From Steromphala cineraria (lineage: Eukaryota; Mollusca; Gastropoda; Trochida; Trochidae): a DNA stretch of 64,000 nucleotides. The stretch lies in the NCBI GenBank assembly GCA_916613615.1, contig OU744721.1, positions 85,503,060 through 85,567,059 on the forward strand, written 5' to 3'. Under the pieces are notes generated by a model. That model worked only from the letters and a program-made list of their open reading frames with translations, was not told the DNA's origin and did no database searches. The position numbers were made by a program, and so were the translations under genes. This document shows positions 21,961 through 31,260 of the stretch, in pieces. Position 1 is the stretch's first letter. The number at the start of each line of letters is the position of its first letter.

Positions 21961-22470
21961 TCAGGGTGTACAGGGTGTCAGGGCGAAACAGTATTTGAAA
22001 TAGTTGCAGATAAACTGAGTGACATAGGCATCATTGCATCGTTTGTCACGTCCAAACAACTGTACAATGTCTCGTAAACTAGCTTTGTTTTTACATTTCA
22101 TTAACAAGTTATACAAACAGTAAAATCCACAAGCGCTGGAATGGGGTTGTTGTAAGCTGGTGTGGTTATAACGATAACTGCGCGAGTGTTTCTTTAGAAA
22201 ACGTTCAAATTCTGGATAGTAATAACGGGGTGGGTGTCCGTAACTATCAAAAAACTCGCCATCCCCGCTCCCGTCAAAGTAGAACGCTACCCAATGTTGA
22301 CCTTTGCCTCGCGCTAGGTCCGTGTTAGCGATACACCCCCACGGGTTTCCACTACTGCGAGGTGCAGCAGCAGCTATGTGGGTTAACGTATCTCTCGCAT
22401 ACACGCCTAGGATGTGTGTATGGAGACACGCATCGCTACGGATGGCACACTCTATCTGTTGTGTGTTCAT
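21961..22470 (-). CDS. PRO: Adenovirus-type cysteine protease (capsid maturation)
   Basis: A C5/Ulp1-like protease of 169 residues, intact. The catalytic set is in order: His59 in GQHWVAF, Asp75 in FFDSYG, Gln107 or Gln108 in SLQQPH, Cys114 in ACGFYCLY. Length and motif spacing fit Polinton and adenovirus proteases, which cleave virion proteins during assembly. It starts with ATG seven nt after the major capsid stop, so it sits at the end of the integrase-capsid cluster and ends before an AATAAA signal. Confidence 0.9.
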   Translation of the reverse strand: MNTQQIECAIRSDACLHTHILGVYARDTLTHIAAAAPRSSGNPWGCIANTDLARGKGQHWVAFYFDGSGDGEFFDSYGHPPRYYYPEFERFLKKHSRSYRYNHTSLQQPHSSACGFYCLYNLLMKCKNKASLRDIVQLFGRDKRCNDAYVTQFICNYFKYCFALTPCTP

Positions 22471-22477
22471 TATCTTA

Positions 22478-23548
22478 TCACTTCAGAAACACGTTACGGG
22501 CTTGGTCAATTTCGATGAGGGCCGGGAACTTGGCTAGAGCGATCACGTTAAAGGTGTGGGTAAGAGCCTTGCTGAACTGAATTTCGAGACGTAGGTTTCC
22601 CGACCTGACCAGTTTCAGGTAGTCTTCTCTGTTGTTTCCTCCGATGGCTTGCAGGTTAAAGACGTACAGAGCGTGTCCTATCTTAAAGTCGGTGCGGTCC
22701 AGGTTCAGCCCCTTGTCTCTTCCCCATTCATTATTCCACTCGAACAGACTGTTGTAAGCCTCCACGTCGTCCGTCTCCAGCGGTCTCCCCGGTACTGTGG
22801 TTCAGTTCAAGTACAACCCCATGCTTTTGATTATGTCGCCTTGGAAACAGAAGGGATTTACCGTGTAAGAACCGTTCACCCCGTCTGACCTCACCATGCC
22901 GATGACGAGACGACTGGGGACTTTGTCTTGAAACATGGCGTCCCAGTTGAACCTCAGGCTGGAAGAGGAGATCGACGCCATCTTGACGATGGATCTCTCG
23001 TACGGGTACAAAGCTTAACAACGTTCAAATTCTTTATTCGCAGCTATAATGAGCGAGTCGTTAATCTTCAGTTTACACAATTTCAGATAGACGTCTTGCA
23101 GTTCGATTGTGTACTCTTTGCCGGTCTCGCCCGACATCAACACAAAGTTTGTGTTGGAGCGGAATAATTTGACTCCGATGTCTACGCTGTTCACCAAATT
23201 ACGATTGAAGGGGAACACGTCCTCCATGAGAGGTCCGGACATGGTCAGTGATTTGCTGAGGGCGATAAAGCTTCCTCGGTTGATGAGTCCGTCGTTACCA
23301 CCTTCCAAGGGATCGCCCGAGTTAAACTCAGCCACGGTGTCTCCCGAATCTTTATAATAGAGCTGACTCGTCAGTTGACTGGACATGGCGTCCGTCCCGT
23401 AGTCCAACTCGGAGTCTGTGATGACGGACAGAGGTCTCACGTTCTCGTAGTAATGCTGCAAGATGCTCGTTTGATAGGGAGGTAACTCGAATAAATCTAA
23501 ACTGTTAGGCAGGACTTCGGTAAACTCTTTCTCTGTCAGTACAGACAT
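22478..23548 (-). pseudogene. MCP: Major capsid protein (double jelly-roll), two in-frame stops
   Basis: Read from ATG at 23,546-23,548, three nt after the minor capsid stop. Three open segments lie in one frame, separated by TAA at 23,015-23,017 and TGA at 22,802-22,804. The middle part has RLVIGMV and NGSYTVNPF, the last part NLRLEIQF and VIEIDQARNV; these are the hallmark segments of Polinton major capsid proteins. The intact length would be about 355 residues, somewhat short but complete at the C-terminus. Both breaks are single-codon stops without a shift and each could arise by one C-to-T change. The protein would form the icosahedral shell; as read it cannot. Confidence 0.88.
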
Positions 23549-23551
23549 GGT

Positions 23552-23989
23552 TACTTTTGCCAAATATCTCTCGGATCGATAGCGGGAGTATTCTTAAACT
23601 CGATAAAGTATCGTTTGGAGGAGCTCTGTCCCTCGTGAACGTATCTTTATATAGATTTCAATGTCTGATGTATCTTTCACCACGACGGTAATATACCACA
23701 GCTGTTGAAAGTCATAGTTGGGTCCATCTCTCAGATCGACGCGTCTCAGTAAGGGAAGGTACTGCTGTCCCACGTGAGAACCATCACACAAGTCACATAA
23801 TATATCCACGGTCGTGCTATTCAAATCTTTCGTGTCTACTTTTCCAAATTTCAATTCTGAGAGAGCCACCATCCACACCCCTTCCAATATTAAACGTTGT
23901 GATAGTTTCACGCGGAAACGGTAGGGCATGTTACTCGTGTAGTAGTCCTTCTTGGAGTCTAGGTTGTTAAATACGATATACTTATCCAT
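23552..23989 (-). pseudogene. mCP: Minor capsid (penton, single jelly-roll) protein, one frameshift
   Basis: ATG at 23,987-23,989, six nt after the integrase stop. The first frame ends at 23,594; a one-base slip in an A run near 23,646-23,648 moves the reading to another frame that runs to a TAA at 23,552-23,554, just before the major capsid ATG. Segments YRFRVKL, VWMVALSEL and LWYITVVV give the alternating beta pattern expected of a penton-like jelly roll, and about 145 residues is a usual length. Its position upstream of the major capsid gene is the conserved order. Assignment rests on pattern and context. Confidence 0.75.
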
Positions 23990-23995
23990 GATGTT

Positions 23996-25108
23996 TTATT
24001 TATCTTTCACTTGGCTCTCATCTACCCACGAATCGAAGCTAGAAGGCCAACCTGACCACCTTACCAAATAATAGACTTTTCCCTTTTCTTTCTTTTTCCT
24101 GATCACTTTCTCAATGTCCCATGCGGCGTCTAAGTCTTTATCGACACGCTGTAATTCCTGTTCGTAAAAGCGCCCCTTTAACTGCTCGTCATGAAAATCT
24201 TTCAAGGTGTACAAGGGGAGACGTTGATCTCTCATACGCTTGGTTATCCTAAATAACTCTTCCGTCCAACGTAGGTTGCGTTCCTTTGCAAAAGGTTTTC
24301 TCAAATAACTGATTCTCACGATATCCCCTACTTTATAGCGAAACGGACACAGTTTGATTGGCATTCGTTTGGAAGGTGTCATATATAAATGTGTCCACAC
24401 TTTGACTTGGTTTTGTTTGTTGACATCGGCAGGAGGCCATTGTCCTAAACTTTGGTGTAGGGTATGGTTGTAGTTGTACACTAAATCGTTCAATACATCG
24501 ATGTAGCGCTCTGTGTTCTTATGCGTCGAGGATCTCGCGATCAATGACCTTAATGTTTGAATGACTCTCTCGGCATAATTTGCTTTGATATCTTCGTTCT
24601 GGGTAACGAATAAGTCTATAGAGCGGCGCTCGGTAAAGTCGCGAAAAGCCCCTTTAAATTCGGTCCCTTTGTCCACTCTGATCTTTTGAGGGGTTCGTCC
24701 ATCCTGTGATAGTATAGTCTTCAGTCCCTCGACGACAGACTCGGGTTTCTTGTTTCTTAAAGGGGCGACCCACAGGTAGCGAGACAGGATGTCGATGGCA
24801 ATAAGGATATAACGTACACCGTCGTTGGCTTTGGCATAGCGACTCATATCCATTAAATCCATATCCCATTGCTGATCTATAGCGTTGTCTATGACTTTAA
24901 GCCTTTTAAACCTACGTTTGACCGGTTTGTGTAAGGTGTAGGCGTCGTGCTTACTCAACTCGGCTTTCACCTTAGAGATCGTGGGTACATCTTGACCTCG
25001 ACGTTTTAAATTCTGTCGGAATTTGACGGGTGAGAAGTAACTGCCGGGTAACTTGGGGTCGAAGTATAAGCTCTCTAACGTTTTCGGCAAATGTGATTGA
25101 GACGACAT
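23996..25108 (-). CDS. INT: Retroviral-type integrase with C-terminal chromodomain
   Basis: Intact, 370 residues from ATG at 25,106-25,108. The rve core has the acidic triad: Asp82 or Asp84 in WDMDLMD, Asp146 in RVDKGTEF and Glu180 in ANYAERV (33 residues between the last two). A C-terminal chromodomain follows (about 330-368) with YYLVRWSGWP and the aromatic residues used to bind methyl-lysine. It inserts the linear element with 6-bp duplications, consistent with GATATA here. The chromodomain may steer insertion towards heterochromatin, as described for other chromodomain integrases. First gene of the integrase-capsid-protease cluster; its own TATA box lies upstream. Confidence 0.95.
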   Translation of the reverse strand: MSSQSHLPKTLESLYFDPKLPGSYFSPVKFRQNLKRRGQDVPTISKVKAELSKHDAYTLHKPVKRRFKRLKVIDNAIDQQWDMDLMDMSRYAKANDGVRYILIAIDILSRYLWVAPLRNKKPESVVEGLKTILSQDGRTPQKIRVDKGTEFKGAFRDFTERRSIDLFVTQNEDIKANYAERVIQTLRSLIARSSTHKNTERYIDVLNDLVYNYNHTLHQSLGQWPPADVNKQNQVKVWTHLYMTPSKRMPIKLCPFRYKVGDIVRISYLRKPFAKERNLRWTEELFRITKRMRDQRLPLYTLKDFHDEQLKGRFYEQELQRVDKDLDAAWDIEKVIRKKKEKGKVYYLVRWSGWPSSFDSWVDESQVKDK

Positions 25109-25160
25109 GTTATCAATGAAGTAGACATACGACTATGGGGACTTTCTTGGAATACATCGC

Positions 25161-25168
25161 CTTATATA
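25161..25168 (-). promoter_or_regulatory. TATA box of the integrase-capsid-protease unit
   Basis: TATATAAG on the minus strand, about 53 nt before the integrase ATG. Confidence 0.5.
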
Positions 25169-25292
25169 CAACATGTATTGTACATTCTTATATATAACAG
25201 AGACTTGAAACATGCATTTTATATTCCTTATTACATCTATTTATAAAACAGCTACATAATAAATAGAGTTCGTCAAACACCATGTTCACATC

Positions 25293-25892
25293 TTAACGAC
25301 ATGCCTGTTCTAAATACATCATTTTCGAGACACGATCTTGAATGGCCGTTAACCATTCGCTTGTTTTGAAGTGAGTGTTCAGATAGTCTTTACAGCGGTC
25401 CTGGTATACAGTCAGGGAAGATAGGTTACTTAACTCCGGGTCGTTGCGAATCAACTGTACCCAGCGACTGATTACGTGATTGTCATTCACATCCTCTAAC
25501 GCCGACTTTGTGTACTGCTGCAGCTTCTCCGTCTCTAACAGGTCTTGAGTATGGTATTGAGTCTCAACTTGTTCGAACAGACACCCGAAACACAACTCCA
25601 CACTGAGTTGTTTGATCATTCTACACAGTTCAAGGGTGTAACATAAAGTTAGTAATGATAGCATGTATTCGGAGACTGAAGTCGTCTCGTCTGCGTTGAT
25701 GGTTTTGGTCTTCTTAGTTATCACTCGTTTCAATAGTTTGTCCCCGTTGGGAACTTTAGTCTCGGCGTCTCTCACACACTGTTCCCGATGTTGAAACCAT
25801 TGAGAAGACTGTATAACGATAGTATCACTGATGTGATTGGGTTCGGACTGCACATACTTCCAACTGTAGAATGTCATTTTAACACTGGGCAT
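25293..25892 (-). CDS. Unknown Polinton protein, 199 residues
   Basis: ATG at 25,890-25,892 (MPSVKMTFYSW); an earlier TTG in frame is not needed. The frame is intact and codon usage resembles neighbouring element genes. There is a central hydrophobic helical stretch (YMLSLLTLCYTLELCRMI) followed by polar helices and no recognised motif. It has its own TATA box at 25,975-25,983 and lies between the PC4-like gene and integrase. The arrangement suggests an early or regulatory role, which is only inference. No homologue recognised. Confidence 0.55.
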   Translation of the reverse strand: MPSVKMTFYSWKYVQSEPNHISDTIVIQSSQWFQHREQCVRDAETKVPNGDKLLKRVITKKTKTINADETTSVSEYMLSLLTLCYTLELCRMIKQLSVELCFGCLFEQVETQYHTQDLLETEKLQQYTKSALEDVNDNHVISRWVQLIRNDPELSNLSSLTVYQDRCKDYLNTHFKTSEWLTAIQDRVSKMMYLEQACR

Positions 25893-25974
25893 TGTTATTT
25901 TTCGCAAAGCTTGATGGGCGTCTTCAGTCAGTGTAACCTCAGCTATGAATGAATCACCATGGTAAGCGTATGTT

Positions 25975-25983
25975 CTTTATATA
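25975..25983 (-). promoter_or_regulatory. TATA box of the unknown 199-residue gene
   Basis: TATATAAAG on the minus strand, about 83 nt before the ATG at 25,892. The leader contains an upstream ATG with a very short frame (ACCATGG context, stop after five codons). Confidence 0.5.
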
Positions 25984-26067
25984 CCGGTTCTATTTTTACT
26001 AAATTATGTCATGGCCGAGTCACAGCATGTTCTGTACAGTTCGCTACGAGTGCGTATATAACAGGTT

Positions 26068-26559
26068 CTAGTACACTAAATGTTCCTCTAAAAGTGGCTT
26101 CACTCTTAGCAGTTGCCGCCATTCCTCTGGTTTTAAGGCAATACCTTCACGCGTGGGTTTCAACCCCTGTTCCCCCTCGGGTTGCCACCATTGCCGTATA
26201 TCCACGACCTTCTTGGGGGAGTCCATGGTTAGGAACACGTTACAACCCAGCTGTCGTGAGAGAGAGTAATGTTCTTTGTTCAACAGTTGAGTGAGACAGT
26301 CTGATACCATTTGTTCAGAGTTGTTCAACTCCATCCACTGTTCGAGAGAGAGACGTATCCCTGCTTTGGTAGGGTAAAGCATACCTTCGGGAGTCCATTC
26401 GTATTGTCGAAGGTCTATTTTCCACTCTCCGCTCCAATAGGTACACTTGACATACCGGGTAGCTCCTATATGAAACAAACTCTCTTGCTGTCCATGCTTC
26501 GTACTCGGGCTTTCTTCCATTGAGCAAGTGTCAGTCGTGTTTTCACTGTACGTTGCCAT
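26068..26559 (-). CDS. Protein with two tandem PC4-like ssDNA-binding domains
   Basis: ATG at 26,557-26,559, 163 residues, intact. Domain 1 (about 29-81) has FHIGATRYVKC, DLRQY and the TKAGIRLSLEQW ending. Domain 2 (about 104-158) has VVDIRQWW, GLKPTREGIAL and KPEEWRQL. Both follow the PC4/p15 (SUB1) pattern: a four-strand sheet, then G.SL...W on a helix. PC4 domains bind single-stranded DNA and act in transcription. In a protein-primed replicating element the protein may coat displaced strands or activate transcription. First gene inward from the right TIR: its promoter and first ten codons lie inside the TIR, with a truncated copy at the left end. Domain 1 keeps the aromatic residues; domain 2 is more diverged. 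Confidence 0.75.
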   Translation of the reverse strand: MATYSENTTDTCSMEESPSTKHGQQESLFHIGATRYVKCTYWSGEWKIDLRQYEWTPEGMLYPTKAGIRLSLEQWMELNNSEQMVSDCLTQLLNKEHYSLSRQLGCNVFLTMDSPKKVVDIRQWWQPEGEQGLKPTREGIALKPEEWRQLLRVKPLLEEHLVY

Positions 26560-27563
26560 GGTTCACTAGAGTGATCTTGTAGGTAATGAGACTGAGAAAA
26601 GTGAATAACATGCGACTCGCTAGCTGTCTAGGCATCTACTGAGGTATTGTACGAGAAAACGAGATTTTATATAGCGCGCCATTTAGTCGGGTGATACAGT
26701 CACGTGATAGATCGTGTCTGAACATGTTCAAATAAAACAATGCGAGTCTTAAATGAAGAACAGCTTTAATGTTGATAATTTTTTACCTCTGCTTAACTTT
26801 TCTCTCATTTCACACTAGTGTTCACTTTCATATGAATTTTCCATGCAAGATTATATCATTTAAAATATAGCATGAAACTGACCTCGCTATTTATCTGCTG
26901 TTAAGAACCAAACCTTATTGACACAGCCAGAGGCTTTTGTGATTCAGTAGGTCAAAACCTTTCTTAAAGCTCTAAGCAAACAACGGTGTGTCCACATCTC
27001 GGCTCTGAGTTATGTCACGTGACGCTAAAGATAGCTCTGGCGCGCCAATTCATAATGCTTTCCGCGAAGTCTGGGGATATCCTTACCTTCTTACCACGCT
27101 TTGTTGATACTTCTAAGTCTATATTGACATTGCAAAGACAATATTGACCGAGTAGAGTCAATATTCATACTAACGAGTTTTCCCTGCCTTTGATCTAAAC
27201 AACCCTTTGAAGACGAGAGTACAAAGCTTTAGTTAAGCTCTAAGCAAACAGCGGTCTACCTACGCCTCGTCGTTGAGTCATGTGACGCTAAAGATAGATT
27301 TGGCGCGTCAATTCAAACCCGTTTCTGATTTGACTGACGGCCTTGTGTGGTCTAGGGTAGCCTTTAAGAAACCTTTGTTTTGCAGAAATGACGACGAATA
27401 GCTTAATGAGCATCCTTGCATTTAACTGTTAACTGATTGGTCGACCTTTTTGACCCGTGACGTCATGCATACATTACCATCTTCATGAGTTATTTGCATA
27501 CATTAACGCCGATCCGGTTCGATTCCGGTTGGAACACCGAGCAAAACCACCCTCCCCACTACT
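26527..27563 (-). repeat. Right terminal inverted repeat of the Polinton
   Basis: Inverted counterpart of 11,853-12,942. It has the same two about 80 bp direct repeats (near 26,970-27,050 and 27,230-27,310), one with the CACGTG core mutated to CATGTG. The tip contains GGTTCGATTCC at about 27,515, a perfect pol III B-box/T-arm sequence. Confidence 0.9.
26666..26674 (-). promoter_or_regulatory. TATA box of the PC4-like gene, inside the right TIR
   Basis: TATATAAAA on the minus strand about 107 nt before the ATG. The matching position in the left TIR is mutated. A CACGTG site lies about 30 bp upstream (TCACGTGA near 26,700). Confidence 0.6.
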
Positions 27564-27569
27564 GATATA
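27564..27569. repeat. Target-site duplication, right (GATATA)
   Basis: Second copy of GATATA, immediately outside the CCCACTACT end. Confidence 0.9.
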
Positions 27570-27844
27570 GGAATTGACACTGTCTGATAGACTCCGTCCA
27601 ATCATATTAAGGTAAGTTTTTTTTGGAAATTGCAATAACTTAGATTCCACAACGTACAACTAATACTTTTGTCTCGATACACTTTTTTGTGTATTTTGAC
27701 TTAAGTGCTTTCTAGCTACATCCATGGAAAGTATCTATCAAGACAAAAATACCTGTGGGTTACAATTCATGTAGCAGGACGATCTATTTCAGGAACGACG
27801 CCTTGTGCATTCATAAATACTATTCTATGTGTTGTCAACTATGA
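27570..27844 (+). repeat. Continuation of repeat copy R1 after the Polinton
   Basis: GGAATTGACACTGTCTGATA and the following bases match 46,512-46,620 in R3, showing the host sequence resumes where it was broken at 11,852. Confidence 0.7.
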
Positions 27845-30087
27845 AAAAAAAAGATGATAGCGGATTATAAATAAGCTTGCAGCTTTTACAGATATTTTCA
27901 TTCATTTCTAGAGCACAAGTCCTTTCGTTTAATAATTAAATAGAAATTTAACTTTGCACCAATTCTATGTAGTCTGCAAATGTTAAAGCAAGATAGTTTA
28001 AATGAAGAGAATGTAAATGGGGTATACTGATATTGGTGATCTAAACAATGTGTAATGATTAACACATACAATGACTACTGTATGTCTGTACGAAAGGATT
28101 TGACTTAAAATTAAGACATTTAACAGGCAGATTTACATTTAGTTTCATTGTCATAATACTGTTTCTGGTGTCCAATTAACATGTTTATAATTATCCTACT
28201 GCATATTATTCTTCATAACATTTCAAAAATATATTTTTGTATGCAGACCGGAATTGATATAAGTATTTGCTAGTTTACACATCTGGTTTCACATTTTTGG
28301 GAAATGAATATGTTTTAACCATCTTCCGTCAGATTTTTGACTCCTACAGATATTCCAAGAAAGAATTACGACCTGATTTCAGGATTCGATATTGCTCCTA
28401 AATTCAGCTCCATTATCACTCCTAAGGGAATCTGTGAAACAGAACTACATCTGGGGGCAATAATATTTCTACAAATACAGATTTAGAGGAATATAAACTG
28501 CCATGATGCTGTAGATCCACTCAATAAACATATACTATTGCTTCATCGTTCACCGTAGCAAACTGTACTCACGAGTAAACAAGAAGAGATTCAACACTAT
28601 CATGAAAATGGAACATAAGTTCAACCACGTAGAGAACTATGTCAGATTATAAAGAACCTGTATACAATGTATGTAGTATGCCTATCCACGGTTATGACTA
28701 ATAGGAAAAGCGTTGTTCACAAGTGTCATAGATCTTGTCTTTTATCTCCAACTCTGAACTTTGTCAACTTTCCGAATTCAAATTAAGGGAGGCGCAAGCA
28801 TATTGTATGGGGATAGACGTAAGAACAGTATGGTTTAGGTTTAATCTGTAAATGCATCTCATCAAGTACTCCAACTTTGAACTTTTTTAACTTCCTGGGG
28901 CAAAGAACTGTACGGCTTAGGTTTGACCCTTATGCTGGTGTAAGCATAGCATCCACGCCTCTTTGACGTAAAACGTATCCAGGAGTTCCTGTGAAGGCAG
29001 GTCGTCTGGTGGTGGTGAAATCATTCAACTGAGCCTGGTAAAAGTGAGATCAAAATTATGTTGTAAGCCATGTGAATTATCCTGCTTTGTTTGAACAGGA
29101 GGAAGTTTTTTTATCCAGGATTTATCACCTTATTAACAATGTTCTAAACACAATATTCCTTTGACAGCAAAAGAAAAACTTTCATAGGTTATTACCTCTC
29201 GTGAAAAAATGCTCATGCTGTTTATCCTTAACTATACTTGTACCTGTTGTTTCTGTTTTGCATTAATATTATTTGCAAGTTATTATGGATGCAAAAGATA
29301 TATTTATTCACATGCAATTGAATGAAAAAGCTTTAGATTAAGATTAAGATTAATTTTAGATGCAGGACATTTTTAACAAAACAACAGCATACAAGGATAC
29401 AACAGGGCGGCCTATTGCAAGAAGTTTGCGAGACTGTTTCAACAATAATTGATGTAAAAGCTGAATAACAAATCGTTCATACCGTGTTTTAGGGTGTTTC
29501 ACAAAATTTCTTAAAGGAACACATTTTTTATTAGGTTTAATTGGAATATTCAGAGATCCTGATTTCAATGACAACTTTCTATAGATCTTGACTATCATAA
29601 GTACTTCCAAATGCTAATTAGGCACACATTCTACGGACCTATCATTACAGAAAGGTCGTAGCATCCTCGTTTATTAGGTCAAGACACATGGGACTAGTGT
29701 TGGGAAGTTTTATATCAGCAACGACTTCCTCCCTGATTGGCTTTTAGAACAGATAGTTGTATAGATGGAGCGTATCACACAATACTCAAAGGAAATCTCT
29801 TTGCTGCATCAGCAGATTTTTATCAACTTTATTGTAAGGGCATCGCTTTAACAATTATGAAGGAAGCAAATATATGTTTTGATATCTATTGCAGACACTT
29901 GCATATAGTCTGTTAACATCAACACATTTTGATTTACAGATCGATTAAGGATTGCATGAACTGACAAGAGATGATTTGGGTATTTATTTACTTTTATTAA
30001 GTGTTATCTACCTGTGATGCAATTGCAAGACGTTTCATGATGATGTTATTGCTAAGCACCACATATTTCATGTTCAATTGTTTTTAA

Positions 30088-30291
30088 AGGGGTAGTATCG
30101 CGTTTAAAAGAGGAATATAAGGTCAGAATTATTTTTTTAAATGGTTCCAATTGAAAAACAATGAATTTAAACTATATGAAGCAGTAATAAATCAAATATA
30201 TAATGTGATGATTTCACACAAAATTAACCGCCAATGGACTATGAGAATCTTTATTATATGTTCTCTGACTATGGATGATTGGTTTGTGAAA
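30088..30291. mobile_element. MITE, 5' part, broken by the Ngaro
   Basis: Starts after TTAA at 30,084-30,087 with AGGGGTAGTATCGCG and continues until the Ngaro insertion point. The rest follows from 34,555. Confidence 0.6.
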
Positions 30292-30351
30292 CTGTAGTCA
30301 CATGAACAAAGGGAGATAACTCTCAATTATTTTTATTCTTGCCAGGTGCGC
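30292..30351 (+). repeat. Ngaro split repeat A1
   Basis: CTGTAGTCACATGAACAAAG ... GTGCGC, about 60 bp, matching A2 at 34,334-34,393 with one mismatch. Confidence 0.9.
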
Positions 30352-30417
30352 CCTCACCGGCGGATGGACAGTGACTGTCGAATGATTAAATATAGGATTT
30401 GAAGTGAATTGTAAGAA

Positions 30418-31260
30418 GTGATGTCTGATGAAAAACATTCGGAGATTCTACTCGCCATAGATCGTATTGGTAACACACTAAGTGACTATAAAATCGAGTC
30501 TGACAGACGATTTCATGTAATTGAATCAGAATTGTCCCGTCAACATAATGGCGGCCATTATAATGCAAATGTTGCATCATCGGGTACCGATACCCCGCTC
30601 AGGCCTACGTTTAGTCCAAGTGACGAAACTACCCCTGAGACTCGAAGGTCAATGAACAGTTTTGAACTACAGTGTCAATATAGGCAGATAAGAGACAATT
30701 ATCACAAACTGACTCTTGAGCGTGAGTTTACTGTTCCCGAATGCAAGGGCGTTAAACAGGATTTTCAACATTTAGCCTCTGTGGTAAATAAGAACGCTCG
30801 TTACGCTGAAACGGCCATAAAAATCCTGTGGTCAATTTCGGACCGTCTGCCTCAATCTACTACGTCAATTCTGGGTGACCTTAGCTGTGTGTTGCAAGCA
30901 CAAGTTTCCTATCTACAAGAGGAACAGGCTCATCTGTATGTACAGAGTAACTTTGATCAAGACACTCCTCGTGTATTCAAGTCTTTACAGGGGAATTCCC
31001 AAGAATTTTCTGATGCCACACTGAACAATATCCAAACTGCAGTTTCTCTGTCAGCGGCGCGTATTCCTAACAGAGGAAGACCAGGCTTTAATAGCCGAGG
31101 TGGCTTCGGAAACAGGGGTAGATTTTCAAAAAACTCGTTTCGTGGCGATCACAATGACAGAGATATGTTCACTAACTTTACTCGTGGTCATGGACGGAAC
31201 TTTCGCCCACCATTTCAAGACAGAAATATGAACAATAAACAAGATGAGGGCAGCTCCTAA
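30418..31260 (+). CDS. Ngaro gag-like protein
   Basis: Intact frame of 280 residues from ATG. It has an N-terminal coiled-coil-like segment (ILLAIDRIGNTLSDYKIESD), a central helical part (about 75-190) and a C-terminal Gly/Arg-rich tail (RGRPGFNSRGGFGNRGRF, about 215-240) of the kind that binds nucleic acid in gag proteins lacking zinc knuckles. Its TAA stop overlaps the next ATG as TAATG, so the RT frame could be reached by termination-reinitiation. Assignment as gag is by position and composition; no capsid fold is provable by eye. Confidence 0.75.
   Translation: MMSDEKHSEILLAIDRIGNTLSDYKIESDRRFHVIESELSRQHNGGHYNANVASSGTDTPLRPTFSPSDETTPETRRSMNSFELQCQYRQIRDNYHKLTLEREFTVPECKGVKQDFQHLASVVNKNARYAETAIKILWSISDRLPQSTTSILGDLSCVLQAQVSYLQEEQAHLYVQSNFDQDTPRVFKSLQGNSQEFSDATLNNIQTAVSLSAARIPNRGRPGFNSRGGFGNRGRFSKNSFRGDHNDRDMFTNFTRGHGRNFRPPFQDRNMNNKQDEGSS

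Larger units (their letters stand above)
11853..27563. mobile_element. Polinton/Maverick virus-like DNA transposon, 15.7 kb
   Basis: The element starts AGTAGTGGGGAGG and ends CCTCCCCACTACT, has TIRs of about 1.05 kb and is flanked by GATATA duplications. It carries the diagnostic Polinton set: family-B polymerase, retroviral-like integrase, adenovirus-type cysteine protease, packaging ATPase, major and minor jelly-roll capsid proteins, plus accessory proteins. The polymerase reads rightward from the left TIR and everything else leftward from the right TIR, the two sets converging near 18.5-19.3 kb. Coding parts are visibly less AT-rich than the host flanks. Breaks in polymerase, both capsid genes and ATPase make it non-functional as read. 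It sits inside repeat copy R1; the paralogous site in R3 (about 46,500-46,520) lacks it. Confidence 0.95.

Noticed and set aside
27490..27540. Possible tRNA gene at the Polinton tip
   Set aside because: Only a T-arm/B-box-like piece is visible; no D-arm, anticodon arm or acceptor stem fits.
11853..27563. Virophage or adenovirus integration instead of a Polinton
   Set aside because: Integrase with chromodomain, long TIRs starting AG, 6-bp duplications and the gene set fit Polinton/Maverick best.
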